This document shows, piece by piece, positions 54,505-61,923 of a stretch of DNA of 64,000 bases. A program made the position numbers and the translations under genes. A model generated the notes under the pieces. That model was not told the DNA's origin. It saw only the letters and a program-made list of their open reading frames with translations, and ran no database searches. The DNA is from Pseudomonadota bacterium (GTDB lineage Bacteria; Pseudomonadota; Gammaproteobacteria; Burkholderiales; Thiobacteraceae). The DNA lies in assembly GCA_021812385.1 (NCBI GenBank), contig JAKANO010000008.1, forward strand, positions 1 through 64,000, written 5' to 3'. Within the stretch, counting starts at the first letter, position 1. Each line of letters begins with the position of its first letter.

Positions 54505-54580
54505 ACCGCAAAGGACGCGAAGGTGCGCAATGGAAGGACTATGCCAAAATAACTTTGCGTACCTTCGCGTCCTTTGCGGT
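54505..54580. repeat. 26-base inverted repeat between purH and purD
   Basis: Arm 54505-54530 (ACCGCAAAGGACGCGAAGGT plus six more bases) is repeated inverted at 54555-54580 with one mismatch and a 24-base loop. GCAAAGGACGCGAAGG-type repeats are commonly dispersed in intergenic regions of many bacteria. It may be a palindromic or MITE-like unit, or an attenuating stem. Confidence 0.8.
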
Positions 54581-54599
54581 TATCGCTTTAGATCTGGAT

Positions 54600-56168
54600 T
54601 TAGTGCCTAAAATGCCGCATCCCGGTGAACACCATGGCCATGCCGTGTTCGTTGGCGGCGGCGATCACTTCTTCGTCGCGCATGCTGCCGCCGGGTTGAA
54701 TCACGGCGACAATCCCGGCTGCTGCCGCTTGGTCGATACCATCGCGGAACGGGAAGAAGGCATCCGATGCCATCACCGAACCGGCCACCGGCAAGCCCGC
54801 GTGCTCGGCCTTAATCGCGGCGATGCGCGCGGAATTGATGCGGCTCATTTGCCCCGCGCCGACACCGATGGTCATTTTGTCTTTCGCATAAACAATCGCA
54901 TTCGATTTCACGAACTTGGCCACGCGCCAGGCAAACAACAAGTCGGCCATTTCGGCTTCGGTCGGCGCGCGCTGGCTCACCACCTTGAGTTCATCGTACA
55001 GCGCTTGGTCCGCTTCTTGCAGCAACACGCCGCCCGTGACGCGCTTGAAATCGATGCGCGGCGCAGGCTCATTCGGCCACACGCCGCATTCCAACAAACG
55101 CACGTTCTTCTTCGCTGCCGCGATTTCCACCGCGGCGGCGGAAATTTTTGGCGCGATGATCACTTCCACGAATTGGCGCTCGGTGATCGCTTGTGCCGTC
55201 GCCGCATCCAGCTCGCCATTGAAGGCGATAATGCCGCCGAACGCGGATTCCGGATCGGTCTTGTAGGCGCGATCATAGGCGTGTAAAAAATTCGCGCCGT
55301 AAGCCACGCCGCAGGGATTGGCATGCTTGACGATGACGCAAGCCGGGCCTTCGTTATATTGTTTGATGCATTCCAGCGCGGCATCGGCATCGGCGATGTT
55401 GTTGTAGGACAACTCCTTGCCTTGCAACTGGCGCGCGGTGGCGATAGAGGCTTCGCGGTCGCCGGGGCTGGTATAGAACGCCGCGCTTTGGTGCGGGTTC
55501 TCGCCATAGCGCAGTTCCTGCGCGATGCTGAAATGCAGGTTGAGGCGTTTCGGAAAACCTTCGCGGCGTCCGCGCGAATCGATCGAGGTCAAATAATTGC
55601 TGATGGTGCCATCGTATTCCGCGGTGTGCGAAAACGCCTTGCGCGCCAGCTCGAAGCGCGTATCGGCCGCGAGAATGCCGCCGGTCATTTCCATTTCCGA
55701 AATCACGCGCTTGTAGTCGGCCGGATCGGTGACCACCGCGACGTGATGATAATTTTTCGCTGCGGCGCGCACCATGGTCGGGCCGCCGATGTCGATATTT
55801 TCGATGGCGTCGTTGAGCGTGCAATTCGGTTTGGCGATCGTGGCCGCGAACGGATACAGATTCACCACCACCAAATCGATCGGCGGAATGTCCGCTTCTT
55901 GCATGGCTTTAACATGCGCATCCAAATCGCGCCGCCCGAGAATGCCGCCATGAATTTTCGGGTGCAGGGTCTTCACCCGGCCATCCAACATCTCCGGGAA
56001 ACCGGTGTAGTCGCCGACTTCAATCACCGGAATGCCGCTCTCGGCCAGCAGCTTGGCGGTGCCGCCGGTGGACAAAATTTCGACTTTGAATTTTCTGAGG
56101 GTTCGAGCGAAATCGACAATGCCATGCTTGTCGGAAACACTGATCAGCGCGCGTTTAATATTGGACAT
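54600..56168 (-). CDS. purH: Bifunctional AICAR transformylase / IMP cyclohydrolase PurH
   Basis: A 522-residue enzyme with an N-terminal IMP cyclohydrolase (MGS-like; [24 protein letters not shown]) and a C-terminal AICAR transformylase ([10 protein letters not shown] motif with catalytic Lys-His; [11 protein letters not shown]). It catalyses the last two purine steps. It is 14 bases from fis on the same strand, and the dusB-fis-purH order is conserved in betaproteobacteria. Confidence 0.97.
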   Translation of the reverse strand: MSNIKRALISVSDKHGIVDFARTLRKFKVEILSTGGTAKLLAESGIPVIEVGDYTGFPEMLDGRVKTLHPKIHGGILGRRDLDAHVKAMQEADIPPIDLVVVNLYPFAATIAKPNCTLNDAIENIDIGGPTMVRAAAKNYHHVAVVTDPADYKRVISEMEMTGGILAADTRFELARKAFSHTAEYDGTISNYLTSIDSRGRREGFPKRLNLHFSIAQELRYGENPHQSAAFYTSPGDREASIATARQLQGKELSYNNIADADAALECIKQYNEGPACVIVKHANPCGVAYGANFLHAYDRAYKTDPESAFGGIIAFNGELDAATAQAITERQFVEVIIAPKISAAAVEIAAAKKNVRLLECGVWPNEPAPRIDFKRVTGGVLLQEADQALYDELKVVSQRAPTEAEMADLLFAWRVAKFVKSNAIVYAKDKMTIGVGAGQMSRINSARIAAIKAEHAGLPVAGSVMASDAFFPFRDGIDQAAAAGIVAVIQPGGSMRDEEVIAAANEHGMAMVFTGMRHFRH

Positions 56169-56182
56169 GTGAATTTTCTGGG

Positions 56183-56422
56183 TTATTTGATTTTGTAAAT
56201 TTGCATTTTCTTGCGCAGCGTATTGCGATTGATGCCGAGCAATTCCGAGGCGTGGGTTTGATTGCCCTCGGCGTGCTGCAGCACGGTTTCGATCAAGGGT
56301 TTTTCGACCGAGGCCAGCACCATGTCGTAGATCGTGCCCGGCTTTTCGCCATCGAGGTGCTTAAAATACTCCTGCACGGCTTTGCGTACGCAAGCCGATA
56401 GCTCATTGTCCTTGTGTGCCAT
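56183..56422 (-). CDS. fis: Fis-family nucleoid protein
   Basis: A 79-residue DNA-binding protein, shorter than the 98-residue E. coli Fis at the N-terminus. The helix-turn-helix core [21 protein letters not shown] is nearly identical to Fis. It organises nucleoid structure and regulates growth genes. It sits between dusB and purH, as in E. coli (dusB-fis). Confidence 0.94.
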   Translation of the reverse strand: MAHKDNELSACVRKAVQEYFKHLDGEKPGTIYDMVLASVEKPLIETVLQHAEGNQTHASELLGINRNTLRKKMQIYKIK

Positions 56423-56482
56423 CCCTGTGCCCTTGTTCTGCTTTAATGTTGTAATGCGCCGGCTGCCTGCCCGGTCTTGTGT

Positions 56483-57511
56483 CTATGCGGCGAGTTCTGT
56501 TTCCGCTGCCTCGCCATTTGCTTCGTAGGTCAAATGCGGCGCATGCGCCAACAACTGCGAGAAGAAATAATTCACCGCATTTAATTGTTCTTGAGTCGTT
56601 TCCAATTGGTTCATGCGATGGCGAAAGCTGGCGGAGCCCGTCAGCCCCTTGGTATACCAAGAGATGTGCTTGCGCGCCATGCGCACGCCGCTGTATTCGC
56701 CATAGAAACAATATAGGTCGGCCAAGTGATCGAGCAAGACGCGGTGGATTTCCGCTACTTCCGGTTCCGGCAATTTGTTGCCGGTTTCCAGGTAGTACGC
56801 GATCTCGCGAAAAATCCACGGCCGGCCTTGTGCCGCGCGGCCGATCATCACGGCATCGGCGCCGGTGTAGTCGAGTACGTACTTGGCCTTTTCCGGCGTG
56901 GTGATATCGCCATTGGCGATAATCGGAATGTGCGCGCTGGCTTTAATCGCGGCAATGGTATCGTACTCGGCGGAGCCCGTGTAACCGCACGCGCGCGTGC
57001 GGCCATGAATCGCCAGCGCCTGGATGCCGCTGCCCTCGGCAATCTTCAGGATGGATAGCGCATTTTTATGTTCGCGATCCCAGCCGGTGCGGATCTTCAA
57101 GGTCACCGGCACGTTCACCGCGCCCACCACCGCTTCGAGGATTTGCGCCACCAGCGGCTCGTTTTGCAGCAGCGCGGAGCCCGCCATCACATTGCAAATT
57201 TTCTTCGCCGGGCAACCCATATTGATATCGATGAGCTGCGCGCCGTTATCCACATTATGCTTGGCCGCCTCGGCCATCATGGCCGGGTTGGCGCCGGCGA
57301 TCTGCACTGAAATCGGGTCGACCTCGCCCTCGTGGTTGGCGCGCCGCTGCGTCTTGGCCGAACCCCACAGCAGCGAATTGCTCGCCACCATCTCGGACAC
57401 CGCCATGCCCGCGCCCAACTGTTTGCACAATTGGCGGAATGGCCGATCGGTCACGCCCGCCATGGGCGCGACAATCAGATTGTTCTTGAGTTGGTAAGGA
57501 CCGATTTGCAT
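56483..57511 (-). CDS. dusB: tRNA-dihydrouridine synthase DusB
   Basis: A 342-residue flavoenzyme: VAPMAGVTDRPFRQL, GCPAKKICNVMAGSALL holding the catalytic Cys, and IHGRTRACGYTG. It reduces U to D in tRNA. The start at MQIGPYQLKNN is preferred; the frame extends 35 codons upstream without homology. It leads the dusB-fis-purH-purD set. Confidence 0.96.
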   Translation of the reverse strand: MQIGPYQLKNNLIVAPMAGVTDRPFRQLCKQLGAGMAVSEMVASNSLLWGSAKTQRRANHEGEVDPISVQIAGANPAMMAEAAKHNVDNGAQLIDINMGCPAKKICNVMAGSALLQNEPLVAQILEAVVGAVNVPVTLKIRTGWDREHKNALSILKIAEGSGIQALAIHGRTRACGYTGSAEYDTIAAIKASAHIPIIANGDITTPEKAKYVLDYTGADAVMIGRAAQGRPWIFREIAYYLETGNKLPEPEVAEIHRVLLDHLADLYCFYGEYSGVRMARKHISWYTKGLTGSASFRHRMNQLETTQEQLNAVNYFFSQLLAHAPHLTYEANGEAAETELAA

Positions 57512-57645
57512 GGCAACGACGGAAAACAAAAGGGTGCCTATTTTATACGCAATTGCGCGCGCGGCAAAATTTCTCGGCGCATTTTCGCATTTGACATGCC
57601 ATTGGCACGGTTGCAAGATAAGCCAAATTCTTAAGTGGGTTCGCT

Positions 57646-58386
57646 ATGCCTTTGATTCTCGCTATCACAGTCATCATCCAAGCCTTTTTCATCTACCACG
57701 TGATTCGCAACAACCGCCCCTACTGGTGGGCGTTCTTGATCCTCTCCACGCCCATCGTGGGCTGCGCCATTTATTACTTCGTCGAAATTTTTCCGCATTC
57801 CAAAGAGCACCGCTCGGTGCGCCGCACCGGACGCAATTTGCTGCGCGCCTTGAACCCAGATGCCGCCATGCGCAAGCGCATTGATGAAGCCGAAATCTGT
57901 GGCAGCGTAGCCAACAAAACCGCGCTCGCGGAGGAATGTTTAGCCGCCGGCTTTGCTGAAGACGCCATTCGCCTTTATCAAAGCTGCCTCACCAGCGCCC
58001 ATGCCAATGACCCTTTGTTGATGTTCGGTCTTGCGCGGGCTTATCTTGATCATGGCGCAGCTCCGCAAGCCTTATTGCAACTGCAGCAACTCCAAGCCGA
58101 TCACCCTAAATTTAAACCGCTTGAAGTGCGCCTGCTCCAAGCGCGCGCTTTAGCGCTCAGCGGCGACGCGCATGCCGCGCTCGCCGCTTACGAGGAGCTG
58201 GTCCCGATCTATACCGGGCTGGAAGCCAAATGCCGCTATGCTTTGCTGCTGCAACAGACCGGCCATCTCAAACAAGCGGCCACGCTATTCCAAGAAATCC
58301 TGCTGCATGCCAAGCGTTTCAACGTCAATCTCGAGTCCGAGCAAGAATGGGTAGGCATCGCTCGTCAAGGCGGCCTGCCGCAATAA
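57646..58386 (+). CDS. TPR-repeat membrane protein
   Basis: A 246-residue protein. Two N-terminal membrane helices (residues 2-20 and 25-45, with WWAFLILSTPIVGCAIYYFVE resembling the phospholipase-D-nuclease N-terminal membrane hairpin) precede cytoplasmic or periplasmic TPR-like helical repeats (LFGLARAYLDHGAAPQALLQL; GHLKQAATLFQEILL). It is probably a scaffold. No catalytic motif is visible. Confidence 0.78.
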   Translation: MPLILAITVIIQAFFIYHVIRNNRPYWWAFLILSTPIVGCAIYYFVEIFPHSKEHRSVRRTGRNLLRALNPDAAMRKRIDEAEICGSVANKTALAEECLAAGFAEDAIRLYQSCLTSAHANDPLLMFGLARAYLDHGAAPQALLQLQQLQADHPKFKPLEVRLLQARALALSGDAHAALAAYEELVPIYTGLEAKCRYALLLQQTGHLKQAATLFQEILLHAKRFNVNLESEQEWVGIARQGGLPQ

Positions 58387-58440
58387 ACACAGTAAGAGTA
58401 GACTGCCAAGATATCTATTTCCCCAAACAAGGAGGCTGTC

Positions 58441-58968
58441 ATGCGTTTCATTCTTGCACTTCTGATTCTTGCTTTTGCCGCCATCAGCTACGCCGCACCG
58501 AACAACATGCCCAAGCGCAAACCCGGCCTGTGGGAAATCAAAATGCAGTCGCCGGAAATGGAAATGGCGATGATCAGCCAGCACTGCATCGATGAAAAAA
58601 CCGACAACCTGCTGCAGCAACAGGGCCGCGCTCAATCCAGTCAGAAGTGCAGTAACAGCTCCGTGCGCAAGGAGGGCGACAAAATTATCGTGGAATCGGA
58701 ATGCCAGTACGAAGGCCGTACGGCGCGCACCAAGGCGGTTTTTTCCGGGGACTTTAGCCAGCACTACCGTGGCGAGATCCACACCACTTATACGCCGCCC
58801 CTGCACAACATCAAATCTTCCACGCAGACTTTCAAAGGGAAGTGGCTGGGCGCTTGCAAGCCCGGACAAAAACCCGGCGATGTGGTGATCCCCGGCATGG
58901 GCTCGATGAACCTGAACGAGATGATGAAAAACATTCCGAATGGCCACCAGCCGCGCACACCGCGTTAG
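58441..58968 (+). CDS. DUF3617 family periplasmic protein
   Basis: A 175-residue exported protein with a signal peptide (LILAFAAISYAAP). The KPGLWEIKMQSPEME lead and paired cysteines (QHCIDEKT, KCSNSS, ESECQYEG, ACKPGQKPGD) match DUF3617, a small family of unknown function. GGAGGCTGTC lies upstream of the ATG. It is 14 bases before the GMC small subunit gene. Confidence 0.8.
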   Translation: MRFILALLILAFAAISYAAPNNMPKRKPGLWEIKMQSPEMEMAMISQHCIDEKTDNLLQQQGRAQSSQKCSNSSVRKEGDKIIVESECQYEGRTARTKAVFSGDFSQHYRGEIHTTYTPPLHNIKSSTQTFKGKWLGACKPGQKPGDVVIPGMGSMNLNEMMKNIPNGHQPRTPR

Positions 58969-58982
58969 TTTTAAAATAACGC

Positions 58983-59495
58983 ATGCCGCCGAGCAGCCTG
59001 AGCCGCCGTCAATTTCTGCAACTTCTGCTGTGGTCGCTGTTCGCCATGCGGCCCTCCAGCGCATTGGCCAATGCCGTTCCGGAAATAGCCGCCCCCAGCA
59101 AAGGCCCGCGCGCTGCATTCGAACAATCCTTGCGCGCCTTTGTCGATGTGCTGATTCCCGCCGACGCGCTCAGCGCGGCGGCTTCCGCAGTTGGCGTGGA
59201 TGCGCAAATCATCGCCCTCTCCAAGAACGACTACCGGTTTCGAAAATTACTCAGCGTCGGCTTTAAGTGGCTGGATTCGCAGATGCCCGGCGGCTTCGCG
59301 CAATTGTCCGAAGACGCGCAAATTCGTGTCGTCGATTGGATGTCGCAAGCGGATGGCAACAGCTTGCCGCGTCGGCTGTTCGAGATTTTGCGCTATGAGT
59401 CCATGTCCTTCTATTACGCCGATCATCGCAGCTGGCAAGGTCTGCGCATCCAGCGCCCGCCGCAGCCGATCGGCTATCCCGATCACGCGGGCTGA
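58983..59495 (+). CDS. Gluconate 2-dehydrogenase subunit-3-like protein (Tat-exported)
   Basis: A 170-residue protein with a twin-arginine signal SRRQFLQLLLW and a helical body (VDVLIPADALSAAASAVGVD, FKWLDSQMPGG), matching the small subunit of FAD-dependent gluconate or glucose dehydrogenases. In these complexes the Tat small subunit carries the catalytic subunit across the membrane. It ends 2 bases before the GMC gene. Confidence 0.83.
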   Translation: MPPSSLSRRQFLQLLLWSLFAMRPSSALANAVPEIAAPSKGPRAAFEQSLRAFVDVLIPADALSAAASAVGVDAQIIALSKNDYRFRKLLSVGFKWLDSQMPGGFAQLSEDAQIRVVDWMSQADGNSLPRRLFEILRYESMSFYYADHRSWQGLRIQRPPQPIGYPDHAG

Positions 59496-59497
59496 GC

Positions 59498-61192
59498 ATG
59501 CGCCGCTCCGATTTCGATGTGGTGATCGTCGGCGCCGGCGCCGGCGGTGCTGCCGCGGCTTGGCGCCTTTGCACCCAGGGCCTGCGCGTATTGGTGCTGG
59601 AAGCGGGGCCGGCCTACGACCCGCGCAAGGACTACAAGCTGGATACGGAGCACTGGGAAACCGAACTCTTTCCCGCCAAGCCGGGCAGCGCGGGGCGCTA
59701 TGTTTTCGCACCGATGCAGCCCTTGGAAGAAAAATACAGCGATCTACGCTCCTGGAATTTGGTGAGCGGGCGCAGCAATCTGAGCGCGCGCCGCGAACCC
59801 AGCGGGCCAGGCTACCACCACGTGCGCGGTGTGGGCGGCTCCACCCTGCATTTCACCGGCGAGGCGCATCGCCTGCATCCGCAAGCCATGCAGATGCGTT
59901 CGCGTTTCGGCGTCGCTGCCGACTGGCCGATGGACTACGCGACGCTGGAGCCTTATTACACCATCGCCGAGCAACTGATAGGCGTAGCCGGTTCCAACGA
60001 AGCGGGCGCCCTGGGGGAACGCTGGCGCAGCGCGCCTTATCCGCTCCCCGCGCATGCGCTGAATAAAGGTTCGCAGCGCCTGGGGCAAGCCGCCGCCGCG
60101 CTCGGCCTGCGCTGGAGCGCCAACCCGCGCGCTGCACTATCGCAGGCTTACGACGGCCGGCCCGCCTGTAACTATTGCGGTAATTGCAACCGTGGCTGCC
60201 CCAGAACCGACAAGGGCTCGGTGGATGTCACCTTCATGCATCATGCGCTCGCCACGGGGCGCTGCGAAGTGCGCAGCGACACCAGCGTCACTCGGATTTT
60301 GACTGCGCCCAATGGCACGGTGCGGGAAATCGAGTGCGTGGATAAATTGCGCAAACGCTCACGCATCCCGGTCAAGCGCCTGATTTTGGCGTGCGGCGCG
60401 ATCGAGACGCCGCGCCTGCTGCTGGCCTCGGCCAATCGCTCGGCGCCGCGGGGCCTCGCCAACGAATCCGGCCAAGTGGGCAAAAATCTCATGGAGTCGC
60501 TCAGCTGGATTAGCAGCGGCTTGCTGGAAGAGTCCGTGGATTCTTTTAAGGGCTTGCCGGCGGACGCCATCTGCTGGGATTACAACCGGCCCGACGCCAT
60601 CCCGGGCGTGGTCGGCGGCTGCCGTTTTTCCGCCGCCGTGCATGAAGCCAGCCTGGTTGGCCCGATCAACTACGCCCTGCGCATCGTGCCGGGCTGGGGC
60701 AAGGCGCATAAAGCCGCGATGCGCAAAACTTTCGGTGCGGCGCTCAGCATCGGCGCAATCGGCGAGTTCCTGCCGAATGCCGGCACCTACGTCGATCTGG
60801 ACCCCAAGGCGCGCGACGCGCACGGCATGCCCTTGGCCAGAATCCACTCGCAATTGGGCGAACAGGAAATTTTGAAACTGCAATTCATGGCCCAGACCTG
60901 CCGCCAAATCCTGCACGGCGCCGGGATCCGGCAACTCGCGGAAGAATACGGCACTTACGACTACTTCAGCGCGGCGCACGTCTTCGGCACTTGTCGCATG
61001 GGCAACAATCCCAATGAAGCGGTGGTGGATGCGCAGGGCAGCAGCCATCGTCGGCGCAATCTGTTCATCTGCGACGCCAGCGTTTTCCCCAGCAGCGGCG
61101 GCGGCGAGGCGCCTTCGCTCACCATCGAGGCACTGGCGCTGCGCTGTGCCGACCATATCCTCGGCTTGGTACGCGCAAACACACCGGTTTAG
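59498..61192 (+). CDS. GMC-family FAD-dependent oxidoreductase
   Basis: A 564-residue GMC enzyme: N-terminal FAD loop VIVGAGAGGAAAAWRL, the GRSN and VRGVGGSTLHFTGE segments, a cysteine cluster CNYCGNCNRGC (possible 3Fe-4S site as in FAD-glucose dehydrogenase) and C-terminal HVFGTCRMG with the catalytic His region and GGGEAPSLTIEA. It has no signal peptide of its own, so it should travel with the Tat subunit upstream. No cytochrome c subunit follows, so the electron acceptor is unknown. Confidence 0.88.
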   Translation: MRRSDFDVVIVGAGAGGAAAAWRLCTQGLRVLVLEAGPAYDPRKDYKLDTEHWETELFPAKPGSAGRYVFAPMQPLEEKYSDLRSWNLVSGRSNLSARREPSGPGYHHVRGVGGSTLHFTGEAHRLHPQAMQMRSRFGVAADWPMDYATLEPYYTIAEQLIGVAGSNEAGALGERWRSAPYPLPAHALNKGSQRLGQAAAALGLRWSANPRAALSQAYDGRPACNYCGNCNRGCPRTDKGSVDVTFMHHALATGRCEVRSDTSVTRILTAPNGTVREIECVDKLRKRSRIPVKRLILACGAIETPRLLLASANRSAPRGLANESGQVGKNLMESLSWISSGLLEESVDSFKGLPADAICWDYNRPDAIPGVVGGCRFSAAVHEASLVGPINYALRIVPGWGKAHKAAMRKTFGAALSIGAIGEFLPNAGTYVDLDPKARDAHGMPLARIHSQLGEQEILKLQFMAQTCRQILHGAGIRQLAEEYGTYDYFSAAHVFGTCRMGNNPNEAVVDAQGSSHRRRNLFICDASVFPSSGGGEAPSLTIEALALRCADHILGLVRANTPV

Positions 61193-61305
61193 GAATACTT
61201 GCAAAGCATCTCCCGCAACGGCGCCGGTTTGCCTTCGATACCATAAGCGTCTACCATAATAAACATTCAGACTTGCTTATCCTCAATGCATAAAGGTGCT
61301 CCAAC

Positions 61306-61842
61306 ATGAAAAAAATCATCGCCGCGATTGCGCTGTCTGCCCTGGCCTCGACTTCCTTTGCAGGCTTTGCGCCCGTGTCTCCGACCATTACCTCCACCCC
61401 GACCAAAAAAACCGACAATAAATTCTATGCCGGCTTGAACTGGACCCTCGGCGAAAGCGCCATCCCGCAGTTCGTGCTCGGCTTTCGCAATGCCAAGGTC
61501 ACTTCCGGCGGCGATGTGTATGGCAGCAGCGTGAGCATGAGCTTTCACCTGGCCAAACCCGGTCCGGGGAAACTCAAATTGGGCTACTTCGAAGGTAAAG
61601 ACGATCTGCAGGGCGAAGCGGGGCTGGGTTACGATTTCGCCAGCAATAAGTTCCTCGGCGGCATCGGCGTGCAAGGGCCTTATCTCACGGGCGGACTGGA
61701 CTACCTGCTCGGCGGTACTTTCGAGCCTTACCTGGGCGTCAATAGCATCGGCAAATACAAGAAACCGGCCGCAAATACCGTCGCCAGCTGCCCCGTAAAC
61801 TACACGCTTAGCGGTGGCACCTGCGTGTTCAACCCGGTGTAA
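61306..61842 (+). CDS. Small secreted or outer-membrane protein of unknown function
   Basis: A 178-residue protein with a clear Sec signal peptide (AAIALSALASTSFA). The body is rich in Gly and alternating strand-like segments (DVYGSSVSMSFHLA, KLKLGYFEGKDD, GGIGVQGPYLTGGLDYLLGG), suggesting a small beta-barrel or beta-sandwich, with a C-terminal Cys pair (ASCPVNYTLSGGTCVF) likely forming a disulfide. I do not recognise a family. It is single-gene, ended by a terminator. Confidence 0.75.
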   Translation: MKKIIAAIALSALASTSFAGFAPVSPTITSTPTKKTDNKFYAGLNWTLGESAIPQFVLGFRNAKVTSGGDVYGSSVSMSFHLAKPGPGKLKLGYFEGKDDLQGEAGLGYDFASNKFLGGIGVQGPYLTGGLDYLLGGTFEPYLGVNSIGKYKKPAANTVASCPVNYTLSGGTCVFNPV

Positions 61843-61886
61843 TCGAACAGTCATTAGGGTCTGGTTCGCACCCGCCGTTTGATTCC

Positions 61887-61921
61887 AAGGCTTCGGCTCC
61901 GCAAGGGCCGAAGCCTTTTTT
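61887..61921 (+). terminator. Terminator after the small secreted protein gene
   Basis: A perfect 11-base stem AAGGCTTCGGC/GCCGAAGCCTT with a 9-base loop ends in a T-run. It ends the plus transcript 2 bases before the convergent polA stop. The opposite strand lacks a T-run. Confidence 0.92.
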
Positions 61922-61923
61922 GT

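Noticed and set aside
57605-57625. TTGGCACGGTTGCAAG upstream of the TPR gene as a sigma-54 promoter
   Set aside because: GG and GC are only 9 bases apart instead of 12.
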